A stretch of 37,995 nucleotides of DNA from Gammaproteobacteria bacterium (GCA_030618705.1 JAUXCW010000004.1:1-37995); one strand, 5' to 3'. Counted from the stretch's first letter, positions 19,060 through 29,766 are shown. Translations and numbers: made by a program. Notes: generated from the letters alone by a model not told the origin.

Positions 19060-21651
19060 TTATTCGGCTTCGGTAGTATTTCCACCCTCGTCGATATCAT
19101 CGTCGGGATCCGACTCTTCGACCCGTTCGATACCGACCAGGTGCTCGCCCTCTTTCAAGCGAATCAAGGTGACGCCCTGGGTATTGCGGCCGCTACGGGA
19201 AACCTCGTCGACCCTGGTCCTGACCAGCTTGCCCTGGTCGCTGATCAGCATCATTTCCTCACCGTTGCCGACCTGTATCGCACCGACCAACTGACCGTTG
19301 CGCTCGCTGCACTGCTGCGCAATGACGCCCTGGCCACCGCGCCCTTTAAGCGGGAAGTCGGCGACATCGCTGCGCTTGCCGAAGCCGTTGTAACTGGCGG
19401 TGAGAATATTCATATCGGGCCGGGGAATGATCAGGGAGATCAAGCGCTGGTCGGGGGCGAGGCGAATGCCTCTCACGCCCCGCGCCGTACGCCCCATGGC
19501 GCGCACCTCGGACTCCTTGAAGCGCATGCACTTGCCGTTGGAGCTGAAAAGCATGATATCGCAGCTGCCGTCAGTGATCGCGGTACCCACCAGGTGATCG
19601 TCATCCTCCAGCTCGAGGGCTATGAGGCCGGCGCTGCGCTGGCGGGAAAACGCCACCAGAGGCGTCTTTTTTACCGTGCCCCGGGCCGTGGCCATAAACA
19701 CGAATTGGTCCTCGGCGTACTCGTGCACCGGTAGAATCGAGGTGATACGCTCGCCCTCTCCCAGTGGCAACAGGTTAACCAGCGGGCGGCCGCGGGATGA
19801 GCGACTGGCCACCGGTATCTGGAATACCTTGAGCCAATACACCTTGCCGGCATTGCTGAAGCAAAGGATGACGTCGTGGGTATTGGCGATAAGCAGGTGC
19901 TCGACGAAGTCCTCTTCCTTGACCGCGGTGGCGGACTTACCCATACCCCCCCGGCGCTGGGCCTGATAGTCGGTCAACGGCTGGGTCTTGGCATAACCGC
20001 CCCGGGAGATGGTGACGACCCGGTCCTCCTCGGTGATGAGATCCTCGACTGTGAGGTCGTGACGCGAGCTGATGATCTCGGAGCGGCGTTGGTCGCCATA
20101 CTCTTCCTTCACCGCGTGTAATTCCTCGGTGATCACCTCCATCAGCCGGGCCGGATTGCCGAGAATTTCCAGATATTCGGCAATTTCCAGCAGTCTTTCC
20201 GAGTATTCCGCGAGCAGTTTTTCGTGCTCCATGCCGGTGAGCCGGTGCAGACGCAAATCGAGTATTGCCTGGGCCTGGACCGGGGAGAGGCGGTAAACGC
20301 CTTCGCGCAAACCGAACTCTTCCGGTAAATCCTCGGGCCGGCAGGCATCTTCGCCACTGCGCTCGAGCATCCGGATGACGTCGCCGGGGGGCCAATCCTT
20401 TGCCAACAAGCGCAGCCTGGCCTCGGCCGGGCTGGGTGAGGTTTTAATCAGCTCGATAACCGGGTCTATATTGACCAGGGCTATCGCCAGGCCCTCGAGG
20501 ATATGGCCCCGCTCCCGGGCCTTGCGCAACAGGTAGACGGTGCGGCGCGTAACCACCTCGCGGCGGTGACGCAAAAAGGCCACCAGCAATTCCTTGAGGT
20601 TGAGGGTTTTCGGCTGGCCGTCGACCAGGGCGACGACATTGATGCCGAAGACATTTTCCAACTGGGTCTGGGCGTAGAGGTTATTCAGTATTACCTCGCC
20701 CACTTCGCCGCGGCGCAACTCGATCACCACCCGCAACCCGTCCTTGTCGCTTTCGTCGCGCAGCTCGGTGATGCCCTCGATCTTCTTTTCCTTGACCAGC
20801 TCGGCGATTTTTTCGATCAGCCGAGCCTTGTTCACCTGGTAGGGCAATTCGGTAATGATGATAGTTTCGCGCTTGCCGGATGCATCCTGCACCACCTCGG
20901 CCCGCGAGCGAATGTAGATGCGTCCGCGCCCGGTGCGATAGGCCTGCACGATACCGGCCTTGCCGTTGATAATGGCCGCCGTGGGGAAATCCGGGCCGGG
21001 AATGATCTCCATCAGCTGGTCGATGGTGATATCGGGGTTTTCTACCAGTGCCAGGCAGCCCTCCACGATCTCACCCAGGTTGTGGGGCGGGATATTTGTT
21101 GCCATGCCGACAGCGATGCCCGAGGAGCCATTGACCAGCAGATTGGGCACCCGGGTGGGAAGGACATCGGGAATCTGTTCGGTGCCGTCGTAGTTCGGTA
21201 CGAAATCGACGGTTTCCTTGTCGAGGTCGGCGAGCAACTCATGGGCAATTTTAGACATGCGAATCTCGGTGTAACGCATGGCCGCGGCGGAATCCCCGTC
21301 GATAGAGCCAAAGTTGCCCTGGCCGTCAACCAGCATATAGCGCAGCGAAAAGCGCTGCGCCATGCGCACGATGGTGTCGTATACAGCGGAATCGCCGTGG
21401 GGATGATATTTACCGATCACGTCCCCGACCACCCTGGCCGATTTTTTGTAGGGTTTGTTCCAGTCGTTTTTCAGTTCGCTCATGGCGAACAGCACTCGAC
21501 GGTGGACAGGTTTTAATCCATCGCGAACATCGGGCAGGGCGCGGCCGACGATCACGCTCATGGCATAATCGAGATAAGACTGTTTCAGTTCATCTTCGAT
21601 GCTTACCGGCAGGACTTCTTTGGCGATTTCACCCATATTAGGCTCTGACAC
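19060..21651 (-). CDS. gyrA: DNA gyrase subunit A
   Basis: [50 protein letters not shown] and a GyrA-box-like QRRGGMGKS. Confidence 0.97.
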   Translation of the reverse strand: MSEPNMGEIAKEVLPVSIEDELKQSYLDYAMSVIVGRALPDVRDGLKPVHRRVLFAMSELKNDWNKPYKKSARVVGDVIGKYHPHGDSAVYDTIVRMAQRFSLRYMLVDGQGNFGSIDGDSAAAMRYTEIRMSKIAHELLADLDKETVDFVPNYDGTEQIPDVLPTRVPNLLVNGSSGIAVGMATNIPPHNLGEIVEGCLALVENPDITIDQLMEIIPGPDFPTAAIINGKAGIVQAYRTGRGRIYIRSRAEVVQDASGKRETIIITELPYQVNKARLIEKIAELVKEKKIEGITELRDESDKDGLRVVIELRRGEVGEVILNNLYAQTQLENVFGINVVALVDGQPKTLNLKELLVAFLRHRREVVTRRTVYLLRKARERGHILEGLAIALVNIDPVIELIKTSPSPAEARLRLLAKDWPPGDVIRMLERSGEDACRPEDLPEEFGLREGVYRLSPVQAQAILDLRLHRLTGMEHEKLLAEYSERLLEIAEYLEILGNPARLMEVITEELHAVKEEYGDQRRSEIISSRHDLTVEDLITEEDRVVTISRGGYAKTQPLTDYQAQRRGGMGKSATAVKEEDFVEHLLIANTHDVILCFSNAGKVYWLKVFQIPVASRSSRGRPLVNLLPLGEGERITSILPVHEYAEDQFVFMATARGTVKKTPLVAFSRQRSAGLIALELEDDDHLVGTAITDGSCDIMLFSSNGKCMRFKESEVRAMGRTARGVRGIRLAPDQRLISLIIPRPDMNILTASYNGFGKRSDVADFPLKGRGGQGVIAQQCSERNGQLVGAIQVGNGEEMMLISDQGKLVRTRVDEVSRSGRNTQGVTLIRLKEGEHLVGIERVEESDPDDDIDEGGNTTEAE

Positions 21652-21907
21652 CCCTTGACTTTATCTTGACATTACAGTGCGGCTACCGCACCAGAACGGC
21701 ACCGACCGCAACAGCTCATCGGCACCCTCGATAAAGCGCGATATCATAGCAAATTTACCTGCCAATTCCGATAGTTAGTGCAATCTAATCAGCAGAAAAA
21801 GCCGCCGGGGAGCACGCCCTGCCCGGCGCCGGTTTTTCTGTCGTGGCCCGCACAATAAACGGTATACTCCGAATTTTTGCCGTCGCCTTGCATATTGGGG
21901 ATTCACC

Positions 21908-23254
21908 ATGCTCGATCCAGCCCGCCAGACAGTCGACCTGCTGTTGTTCCCTCGCTGGCTGGTGCCGATCGTGCCGGCCGATACCATTCTCGAGCACGCC
22001 GCCATCGCCATCGAGGGCGATCGCATCGTCGCCATCTGCTCGCAGCAAGAGGCCCGGCAACGCTTCCAGTCCGGGCGCACCGTCGAATTGCCGGAGCATG
22101 TCCTGCTGCCGGGCCTGATCAACGCCCACGGCCATGCGCCGATGAGTCTGTTCAAGGGCCTGGCCAACGACAAGCCACTGAGTGAGTGGCTGCAAGAGGA
22201 TATCTGGCCCGCGGAGGAGCGCTGGGTGAACCGGGACTTCGTCGCCGATGGCGCCGAGCTGGCCATCGCAGAAATGCTGCTGTCGGGCACCACCTTTTTT
22301 AGCGATATGTATTTTTTCCCGGAAATCGTCGCCGACTCCGTGCGCCACTCCGGCATCCGGGCCCAGCTGGCGTTCCCGATCCTCGACTTTCCGACCGTCT
22401 GGGGCAGTGGCCCGGATCACTACATCAGCATGGGTACCGCCCTGTTCGACGAATACAAAAATCACTCGCTGGTAAACATCGCCTTTGGGCCACACGCGAC
22501 CTATACCATATCGAGCAAACAGCTTGAGCGGGTTGCCATGCTCTCCGAGGAGCTGCAGGCCGCCGTGCAGATGCACATACATGAAACGCAGCTGGAAGTA
22601 GACCAGGCGCTGCAGGCAAGCGGAGTCCGCCCCCTGCGAAATCTGCGCGATATAGGCTTGTTGAACCCCCGCATGCAATGCGTACACGCCTGCGCCCTCA
22701 ATGATGAGGATATCGAGGATCTGGCGCTGACCTCCAGCCACGTCATTCACTGCCCGGAATCCAACCTCAAACTGGCCAGCGGCTTTTGCCCGGTGGCGCA
22801 GCTGCTGGAGCAGGGCGTAAACGTCGCGCTGGGCACAGACGGCGCCGCCAGCAATAACGACCTCGACCTGTTCGGCGAAATCCACACCGCCGCCCTGCTC
22901 GGCAAGGGCGTGGCGGGGGATGCCTCCGCACTACCCGCCTTCCAGGCCCTGGAGCTCGCCACCATCAACGGCGCCCGGGCGCTCGGAATGGAGCGGCAAC
23001 TCGGTTCGCTGGAAGTGGGCAAGCTGGCCGACATCATCGCCGTAAAGATAGGCGATATACGGCTGCAGCCGGTCTATAATCCTGTCTCTCAACTGGTCTA
23101 CAATCAGGTCTCGGACCTGGTAAGCCACGTCTGGGTCGGCGGCAAGGCGCTGCTGGAAGAGCGCCAATTGCTCACCCTGGACAGCGATTCGATCAAGCGG
23201 CGAGCGCAGCAATGGTCGCAAAAAATCACCGGAGCAAACCATGAAAGCAACTAG
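21908..23254 (+). CDS. mtaD: TRZ/ATZ family amidohydrolase (5-methylthioadenosine/S-adenosylhomocysteine deaminase-like)
   Basis: LLPGLINAHGHAPMSLFKGLANDKPLSEWLQEDIWPAE, GTDGAASNNDLDLFGEI; position downstream of divergent gyrA. Confidence 0.9.
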   Translation: MLDPARQTVDLLLFPRWLVPIVPADTILEHAAIAIEGDRIVAICSQQEARQRFQSGRTVELPEHVLLPGLINAHGHAPMSLFKGLANDKPLSEWLQEDIWPAEERWVNRDFVADGAELAIAEMLLSGTTFFSDMYFFPEIVADSVRHSGIRAQLAFPILDFPTVWGSGPDHYISMGTALFDEYKNHSLVNIAFGPHATYTISSKQLERVAMLSEELQAAVQMHIHETQLEVDQALQASGVRPLRNLRDIGLLNPRMQCVHACALNDEDIEDLALTSSHVIHCPESNLKLASGFCPVAQLLEQGVNVALGTDGAASNNDLDLFGEIHTAALLGKGVAGDASALPAFQALELATINGARALGMERQLGSLEVGKLADIIAVKIGDIRLQPVYNPVSQLVYNQVSDLVSHVWVGGKALLEERQLLTLDSDSIKRRAQQWSQKITGANHESN

Positions 23255-23303
23255 CGTCAATACCGATGTCAACTATCTCGCCCACTTGTCCCGGCCCGCT
23301 TGA
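23241..23303 (+). pseudogene. Probable internally deleted remnant of ubiG (20-codon ORF)
   Basis: GGAG RBS, ATG at 23241 and TGA at 23301 encode MKATSVNTDVNYLAHLSRPA. DVNY followed by a short tail resembles recalled UbiG C-termini (E. coli ...GPGVDVNYMLHTQNK), and the location is the canonical mtaD-ubiG-gph slot. Confidence 0.7.
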
Positions 23304-23304
23304 T

Positions 23305-23985
23305 ATGACCCCGTCACTCAAAGCCGTGCTGTTCGACCTCGACGGAACACTGCTCGATACGGCACCGGACTTCGCCAATGTACTCAACGATATGCTGTTC
23401 AGCCGCGATAAACCGCCTGTGGCTTTTACCGACGTTCGCCAGACCGTTTCACACGGCGCCAGGGCGCTGGTGGAGCTCGGCTTTGGCGTGAGTGAAGGCG
23501 ACGAGGCATTCCCGTCGCTACTCGAAGAACTGCTGACACAATACCAGGCGAGACTCAGCGAGCAGACCGCCCTCTTCGAGAATATGGCGGAGTTACTCGC
23601 CTTTCTCGAACAACGAGGTATCGCCTGGGGTATCGTCACCAACAAACCCGCTGTTTACACCCGCGCTATACTGGAGGACCTTGGCCTGGCGCAACGTTGT
23701 GCAAGCGCCGTCTGCCCGGACCAGGTCCAGCACCGCAAGCCCCACCCGGAGTCGATTCTACTGGCGTGCTCCGAGATCGGCTGCGACGTCATGGACGCAA
23801 TCTATGTCGGCGATCACCGCCGGGACATCGAGGCGGGGATCAACGCCGGCATGCAGACCATCGCCGCCGCCTATGGCTATGTCGGCAGCGATGACTGCGC
23901 CACCGATTGGGGCGCCGACCGCGTCGCCGACAGCGTACTCGAAGTACACTTTTATATTCGCGAACGATTGGGGATGTTGCTATGA
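23305..23985 (+). CDS. HAD family phosphatase (phosphoglycolate phosphatase / MupP-like)
   Basis: LFDLDGTLLDTAPDF, IVTNKPAVYTRAIL, KPHPESILLACSEIG and YVGDHRRDIEAGINAGM; synteny with mupP. Confidence 0.9.
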   Translation: MTPSLKAVLFDLDGTLLDTAPDFANVLNDMLFSRDKPPVAFTDVRQTVSHGARALVELGFGVSEGDEAFPSLLEELLTQYQARLSEQTALFENMAELLAFLEQRGIAWGIVTNKPAVYTRAILEDLGLAQRCASAVCPDQVQHRKPHPESILLACSEIGCDVMDAIYVGDHRRDIEAGINAGMQTIAAAYGYVGSDDCATDWGADRVADSVLEVHFYIRERLGMLL

Positions 23986-24731
23986 GCCTGCTCGACTACC
24001 ACGCACCGGAGCAACTGCTCGACGGGCGCATCATTCTGGTTACCGGTGCCGGCGACGGTATCGGCAAGGCCGCCGCACTCAGTTTCGCCGGGCACGGCGC
24101 CACGGTAATTCTCGTCGGTAAAACCAGCGCCAAGCTGGAGGCCGTCTACGACCAGATCATGGCTGCCGGCGGTCCGCAACCCGCCATCTACCCGATTCAT
24201 TTTGGCGGCGCGGTGGCCCGCGACTACCAGAATATGGCGCAGAAACTGGATGAGGAATTCGGCCGCCTCGACGGCCTGCTGCACAATGCCGGCATCCTCG
24301 GCCCCCACAGCCCCGTTGAGTCCACCGACCCCGACAAGTGGCAGGAAGTGATGCAGATCAACCTCAATGCGCCCTTTCTGCTGAGCAAATACCTGTTGCC
24401 GTTATTATCGGCATCCAGCGATGCCTCGGTTATTTTCACCAGCTCGGCGGTCGGCCGCCACGGGCGGGCCTACTGGGGCGCCTATGCCGTTTCCAAATTT
24501 GGTATCGAAGGATTGATGCAAGTGCTCGCCGACGAGGTCGAGGCCACGACCAATATCCGGGTAAACAGCCTCAACCCCGGTGCTACCGATACCGCCATGC
24601 GACGCCAGGCCTACCCCGCTGAAGACCCCTCCGGCAATCCGCAAGCGGCACAGCTAATGCCCGCCTACCTCTATCTCATGGGGCCGGACAGTCGCGGCGT
24701 TCACGCCCAGGCGCTTGATGCGCAGACCTGA
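23982..24731 (+). CDS. yciK: YciK family SDR oxidoreductase
   Basis: ILVTGAGDGIGKAAALSFAGHGATVILVGKT, LHNAGILGP, YAVSKFGIEGLMQVLADEVE; ATGA overlap with the previous gene. Confidence 0.9.
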   Translation: MSLLDYHAPEQLLDGRIILVTGAGDGIGKAAALSFAGHGATVILVGKTSAKLEAVYDQIMAAGGPQPAIYPIHFGGAVARDYQNMAQKLDEEFGRLDGLLHNAGILGPHSPVESTDPDKWQEVMQINLNAPFLLSKYLLPLLSASSDASVIFTSSAVGRHGRAYWGAYAVSKFGIEGLMQVLADEVEATTNIRVNSLNPGATDTAMRRQAYPAEDPSGNPQAAQLMPAYLYLMGPDSRGVHAQALDAQT

Positions 24732-24795
24732 AAATGCCAGCTGGCTGCACAGCTGTTTCGGGGCAAAGTTGCGGGGCTAAAGAAAAACAACGGGG

Positions 24796-25632
24796 CTAAC
24801 GTGTACGCCTGCGTGCGGGGCCACGCTGCTTGAGCTTTTCCAGTTGGCGACGGTACGCCTGGCGTTCCTGTTGGGTCAGCGGCTGCTCCCGTCGCGGCTT
24901 GATATCGACCTGCCGACACAGCTCATCGACATCGGCCTTGACCATTTCCAGCCAATCGCCGGGCTTGAGTATGCTTGGAATGGCCATCGTGCCGAAGCGC
25001 ACCCGCTTCAATCGACTGACCGTCACCTCCTGTGACTCCCACAAACGCCGAACTTCCCGGTTGCGGCCCTCGCGAATCGTGGCGCTATACCAACGATTGG
25101 CCCCGCGCCCACCCAGGGCGCGCACACTGGTAAAACGCGCGTTGCCGTCCTCCAGCAAGACACCCTCGCGCAGGCGCTGCAACATATCTTCATCCACCGT
25201 ACCGAGAATGCGGCAGGCATACTCGCGCTCGACTTCGGTTGAGGGGTGCATCAGGCGATTGGCCAGGTCGCCATCATTGGTGAACAGCAACAAACCGCTG
25301 GTATTGATATCGAGTCGCCCGACGACAATCCAGCGCTCACCCTTCAGGCGAGGCAGGCGGTCGAATACCGTGGGCCTTCCCCCGGGGTCACTGCGGGTCG
25401 AGATTTCACCTTCGGGCTTGTTGTAGGCCAGCACCCGACGCCGACGCTGGCTGGATTGGGTCGCCACCAGGGGTTTACCATCGACCTGGATTTTATCTTT
25501 ATAGGTGACGCGGTCGCCAATGCCGGCTCGCCGGCCGTTGACCGAAACTCGACCGGCCTCGATCCAGCGCTCCATTTCGCGGCGCGAACCCAGGCCCTGT
25601 GCGGCCAGTACTTTTTGCAGTTTTTCGTCCAT
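24796..25632 (-). CDS. rluB: 23S rRNA pseudouridine synthase RluB family
   Basis: S4 domain EKLQKVLAAQGLGSRREMERWIEAGRVSVNG; GRLDINTSGLLLFTNDGDLANRLMHPS. Confidence 0.93.
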   Translation of the reverse strand: MDEKLQKVLAAQGLGSRREMERWIEAGRVSVNGRRAGIGDRVTYKDKIQVDGKPLVATQSSQRRRRVLAYNKPEGEISTRSDPGGRPTVFDRLPRLKGERWIVVGRLDINTSGLLLFTNDGDLANRLMHPSTEVEREYACRILGTVDEDMLQRLREGVLLEDGNARFTSVRALGGRGANRWYSATIREGRNREVRRLWESQEVTVSRLKRVRFGTMAIPSILKPGDWLEMVKADVDELCRQVDIKPRREQPLTQQERQAYRRQLEKLKQRGPARRRTR

Positions 25633-25645
25633 TAGCGGCGCCGGA

Positions 25646-26515
25646 TCAGGAGGTGGGCAATTCTATGACGTTGGACGGCAGTTCGTCGACATCCTGTTCA
25701 CTCCCGGTGGGCTCATCGAGTTGCTCGATCACCACTTCACCGGACTGGGGGTCATCATCCAGCTCTTGCGCCGGCCCGGGGCCCTGTTCGGGTTCGGACG
25801 CCTGTTCCGGAACGCCTGCTTGCTCCACTTCGGATGCTTGTTCAGGTTCGGACGCCTGTTGCGCCCCGGATGGCTGATCGGCCCCGGCCGCTTGTTCCTG
25901 CCCGGTCTGGTCCGATACCACTTCGAGTACGGGTGTGGAAGCCACCGGCATATCAAAATCCAGCTCGGCGGAGATATTTTCCAGGTCCCGGATTTCGGCG
26001 AGGCTGGGCAGTTGATCCAGGCTCTTGAGGTTGAAATAGTCAAGGAAAATCCGGGTTGTCGCGTACATTGCCGGCTTGCCGGGCACCTCGCGATGACCGA
26101 CTACCCGCACCCAGTCGCGATCGAGCAGCGTACGCATGATATTGGTGCTGACGGCGACGCCACGAATATCCTCGATTTCACCACGGGTAATGGGCTGGCG
26201 ATAGGCAACCAGGGACAGGGTCTCCAGCAGGGCGCGGGAGTAACGCTGGGGTTTCTCCTCCCACAGCCGGCTCACCCAGGGCGCCAGATCCTGTTTGACC
26301 TGCAAACGATAGCCGCTGGCCACGTTGACCAGCTCAAAACTGCGAGGGCCGGATTCAGCGTCGATGTCTTCCAGTGCGGCGAGGATCTCCTCCTTGCCGG
26401 GCCGGGGCTCGGACTCCTCAAAAAGCTCCTCCAGGCGCCGCAAGGGCAGTGGCTTGCCCGCCGCCAGCAGGGCACCCTCGATAATTTGCTTGAGTTTATC
26501 CGGATCGAAAGTCAT
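25646..26515 (-). CDS. scpB: Segregation and condensation protein B
   Basis: IIEGALLAAGKPLPLRRLEELFE, ALLETLSLVAYRQPITRGEIEDIRGVAVS; long acidic low-complexity C-terminal tail. Confidence 0.93.
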   Translation of the reverse strand: MTFDPDKLKQIIEGALLAAGKPLPLRRLEELFEESEPRPGKEEILAALEDIDAESGPRSFELVNVASGYRLQVKQDLAPWVSRLWEEKPQRYSRALLETLSLVAYRQPITRGEIEDIRGVAVSTNIMRTLLDRDWVRVVGHREVPGKPAMYATTRIFLDYFNLKSLDQLPSLAEIRDLENISAELDFDMPVASTPVLEVVSDQTGQEQAAGADQPSGAQQASEPEQASEVEQAGVPEQASEPEQGPGPAQELDDDPQSGEVVIEQLDEPTGSEQDVDELPSNVIELPTS

Positions 26516-27384
26516 GACACCCTTGCTTTGATGTGGATGGGCCCAAAGGCTTCGGTCTGCACGACCTCTACCAGGGATTCCTTGATGAGCTCCATAATCG
26601 CCAGGAAAGTCACCACCACTCCCAGCTTACCCTCCTCGGCGCGGAACAGGGATACAAAGGGCACAAACTGCTTGTCTTTGAGCACGCCGAGCACCATGGA
26701 CATACGCTCCCGGGTGGATAGCGGCTCGCGCTCGATGTGGTGACTGGTGAAATTATCGGCGCGCCGCATGACCTCGCCCAGGGCCAGCAGGATTTCCTTG
26801 AGCTCGACATCGGGCTCCGCCGCGACGGCCTCGGTCAACGGCGGCTCCGAGCTCGCCGGGAATAGTTCCCGATCCATGCGGGGCAGGCTGTCGATATCCT
26901 CGGCGGCAATCTTGAAGCGCTCGTATTCCTGCAGGCGCCGAATCAGTTGCGCGCGGGGGTCCTCCTCATCCTCGCTATCCTCCTCGCTTGTGCGGGGCAG
27001 TAGCATGCGCGATTTGATCTCGGCCAGCATGGCGGCCATCACCAGGTACTCGGCCACCAGTTCAAACTTCATGGAATCCATAAGTTCGATATAGGAGACA
27101 TACTGCTCGGTGATATCGGCGACATTGATTTCCAGGATGTCGATATTCTGGCGCTTGATCAGGTAGAGAAGTAAATCCAGTGGCCCTTCAAAGGTGGCGA
27201 TAAACACTTCCAGCGCCGCCGGCGGGATATACAGGTCCTTGGGCAGCTCGGTGATCGCCTCACCCTTGACGATGGCAAAAGGCAGTTCCTGCTGCTGGGA
27301 GCCCATGGCCTGCCGGAGGCCGGTCTGCGGCTCCGGGTCGGCGAGGGTATCACCCTGGGGATTATTGTCGGCTGGAATTGTCAT
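26512..27384 (-). CDS. scpA: Segregation and condensation protein A
   Basis: FEGPLDLLLYLIKRQNIDILEINVADITEQYVSYIE, YLVMAAMLAEIKSRMLLP; overlaps scpB by 4 nt. Confidence 0.94.
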   Translation of the reverse strand: MTIPADNNPQGDTLADPEPQTGLRQAMGSQQQELPFAIVKGEAITELPKDLYIPPAALEVFIATFEGPLDLLLYLIKRQNIDILEINVADITEQYVSYIELMDSMKFELVAEYLVMAAMLAEIKSRMLLPRTSEEDSEDEEDPRAQLIRRLQEYERFKIAAEDIDSLPRMDRELFPASSEPPLTEAVAAEPDVELKEILLALGEVMRRADNFTSHHIEREPLSTRERMSMVLGVLKDKQFVPFVSLFRAEEGKLGVVVTFLAIMELIKESLVEVVQTEAFGPIHIKARVS

Positions 27385-27459
27385 GATCGCGTTATCGCCC
27401 CGTTGCTCGGGTTTTATAGTCCTGCATTATAACCTCATCCCGCTGCCAAATGGACAGCA

Positions 27460-28077
27460 TCAAAGGAAATCTTCGACACTTCCCTTGCCCTCTCGCAGCA
27501 CCGCCGGCGCCCCCTCGAGCAAATCCACCACCGTCGTCGCCTCCATGCCGCAATAACCGCCGTCAATCACCAGGTCGACCTGGGCTTGCAGCAGGTCGCG
27601 AATTTCCCAGGGGTCGATCAGTGGGTATTCGTCTCCGGGCATCCTCAGCGTCACGCTCATCAGGGGGTGCTGAAGCTCCTGCAACAGGGCCAGCGCGACG
27701 GCGTTGTCCGGCACCCGGATACCGACGGCGCGGCGCTTGCTGAGTATTCTCCGCGGCACCTCGTTGCTGGCCGGCAGGATAAAGGTATAGGGACCCGGCG
27801 TGTGCGCCTTGAGCGAGCGATAGGCCTGGTTGGACACCTTGGCGTAGGTCGAAATTTCCGACAAATCCTTGCACATCAAGGTGAAATTGTGTTTTTCATC
27901 CAGTTTTCGAATGCGCCGGATGCGCTCCAGCGCGGTCTTGTCTGCCAGTTGACAGCCTAGGGCGTAGGCAGAATCCGTTGGATAGGCGATGACGCCCCCG
28001 CCGGCGACAATATCCGCGGCCTGGTGAATCAGGCGATGCTGGGGATTGTCGGGGTGAACCTGGAAAAACTGGCTCAT
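27460..28077 (-). CDS. Sua5/YciO/YrdC family protein (YciO-like)
   Basis: ADIVAGGGVIAYPTDSAYALGCQL, PGPYTFILPAS and KRRAVGIRVPDNAVALALLQELQHPLMSVTL. Confidence 0.92.
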   Translation of the reverse strand: MSQFFQVHPDNPQHRLIHQAADIVAGGGVIAYPTDSAYALGCQLADKTALERIRRIRKLDEKHNFTLMCKDLSEISTYAKVSNQAYRSLKAHTPGPYTFILPASNEVPRRILSKRRAVGIRVPDNAVALALLQELQHPLMSVTLRMPGDEYPLIDPWEIRDLLQAQVDLVIDGGYCGMEATTVVDLLEGAPAVLREGKGSVEDFL

Positions 28078-28132
28078 GGTCGCTCATCGGCGTTAACACC
28101 GATACCCATGAAGCAAAGCGGACTGACTGTTT

Positions 28133-28963
28133 TCATTGAAAAAGCTCCCACACAGGAGCCAGCTCCGCCGGCATCGGCCGGGTCTTGCCCAGGCGTCGCC
28201 AGCGCTGGCTGGCGCCATGGTAGTCACTGCCCACCGAGGCGTGCAGCTCGAACTCCCGACACAGCGCTTCGATTGTCTGCGCGGTGGCATCGGTTTTGCC
28301 CACCCCGGCAAGCTCCATGGCGCCCCCTCCCGCGGCGACGAAATCCCGCAGCAGCGCTCGCAGCTTGCTACGGGTCAAACGGTAATCCTCGGGGTGCGCC
28401 AGTACCGCCACCCCGCCGGCGCCGACTATCCAACTGACGGCCTGCTCCAGACCCGGCCAGTTATTATTGATACCAGACAGTTTGCCGCTGTCGAGATAGC
28501 GGGAAAATGCCTGTTTCCCGTCTTCACACAGGCCCTGCTCCACCAGCCAGCGGGCAAAATGCGGGCGACAGGGTACGGCGTTTTCCGCCAGCCGCAAGGC
28601 ACCCTCATAGGCGCCATCGATACCCCGCTGCGCCAGCTTCCGGCCAATCCGGCGAGCCCGGTCGAAGCGCACTTCGCGCTGACCGGCCAGGGCCTCGCGC
28701 ATCAGCGGCGAGTCGAGATCGAAGTTCAGGCCCACCACGTGCACACTGCGCTTATACCAGACAGTGGAAATCTCGACCCCGCTGACCAACCGGCACGGCG
28801 GCCCGGGGTGCTCGGTTTCCATCAGCGCCGACACGCCGTCAACGGTATCGTGGTCGGTCAGGGCCAACAGCTCGACCCCGGACTCCCTCGCCATGGCGTA
28901 CAGCTCAGGCGGTGTCAACTCACCGTCGGAAGCCGTACTGTGACAATGGAGATCTGCGATCAT
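28133..28963 (-). CDS. PHP domain phosphoesterase (RNase AM/YciV-like)
   Basis: MIADLHCHSTASDGELTPPELY, LALTDHDTVDG, LAHPEDYRLTRSKL and SDYHG; preferred start CAT 28961-28963. Confidence 0.92.
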   Translation of the reverse strand: MIADLHCHSTASDGELTPPELYAMARESGVELLALTDHDTVDGVSALMETEHPGPPCRLVSGVEISTVWYKRSVHVVGLNFDLDSPLMREALAGQREVRFDRARRIGRKLAQRGIDGAYEGALRLAENAVPCRPHFARWLVEQGLCEDGKQAFSRYLDSGKLSGINNNWPGLEQAVSWIVGAGGVAVLAHPEDYRLTRSKLRALLRDFVAAGGGAMELAGVGKTDATAQTIEALCREFELHASVGSDYHGASQRWRRLGKTRPMPAELAPVWELFQ

Positions 28964-29148
28964 GGCGCGTGGTCTCTGTCGCTGTGAGGGTTGTCGGGAG
29001 GCTGGATTATCCGCGTATAGCACTGCCGAGCGCAAGCACTGCCGGGGCGGTCGGCTTTGCGCCACCGCTCTCTCAATCCCCTCCTCCGGTCATTTACAGT
29101 ATACTTACCGGTTTACGACGTTTCTGCCCGCACCCCAAGAGATACACA

Positions 29149-29736
29149 ATGAAACAACTCGCTGAACTGGTCCCCATCCTGCTGTTTTTTATCGTCTATA
29201 AAATGGACGGCTACCAGCTTGATCTCGGCCCCATTCACTACCAGTTTGATGGAATTTACACCGCTACCGCCGTTTTGATGCTGGCGACAGCGGTGCAGGT
29301 CATCTACGCACGGATCAGCACGGGGAAGCTGGAAAAGCGCCAACTGTGGCTACTGATAGCGGTATTAGTGTTCGGCGGAGCCACCATCGTCCTGCGCAAT
29401 CAGCTGTTTATCCAGTGGAAACCCACCATCTTTAACTGGGCTCTCGGCCTGGCTTTCCTGGGCAGCCAGTTTATCGGACGCCAGAACCTCATCGCGCGTA
29501 CCCTGGGCAGCCAATTGGTGGCTCCCTACGAGGTATGGACCCGGCTCAACTACGTCTGGTCGGTGTACTTCCTTATCGTGGGCAGCCTCAACCTCTATGT
29601 CGCCTACCACTTCAGTGAAGAATTCTGGGTGAGTTACAAGCTCTACAGCGCCATCGGCTTCACCGTCGCACTGTCTATTGCCACCGTCGCCATCCTGGCG
29701 CCCCACCTCAAAGAAGAAGACTCCGGCAACAACTGA
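29149..29736 (+). CDS. yciB: Inner membrane-spanning protein YciB (septation protein A)
   Basis: MKQLAELVPILLFFIVYKMDG..., FIQWKPTIFNWALGLAFLGSQF. Confidence 0.94.
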   Translation: MKQLAELVPILLFFIVYKMDGYQLDLGPIHYQFDGIYTATAVLMLATAVQVIYARISTGKLEKRQLWLLIAVLVFGGATIVLRNQLFIQWKPTIFNWALGLAFLGSQFIGRQNLIARTLGSQLVAPYEVWTRLNYVWSVYFLIVGSLNLYVAYHFSEEFWVSYKLYSAIGFTVALSIATVAILAPHLKEEDSGNN

Positions 29737-29766
29737 ACACAGGACCTATCGATGCAGTCATCATCC

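Noticed and set aside
20503-21516. 337-aa plus-strand ORF antisense to gyrA
   Set aside because: Shadow ORF of gyrA with no recognisable domain.
21652-21907. Regulatory RNA in the gyrA-mtaD divergent intergenic region
   Set aside because: No convincing hairpin or conserved motif seen; looks like an ordinary divergent promoter region.
25505-26743. 412-aa plus-strand ORF over rluB/scpB/scpA
   Set aside because: Antisense to three well-supported genes; repetitive G/L/F-rich translation is an artefact of the coding strand.
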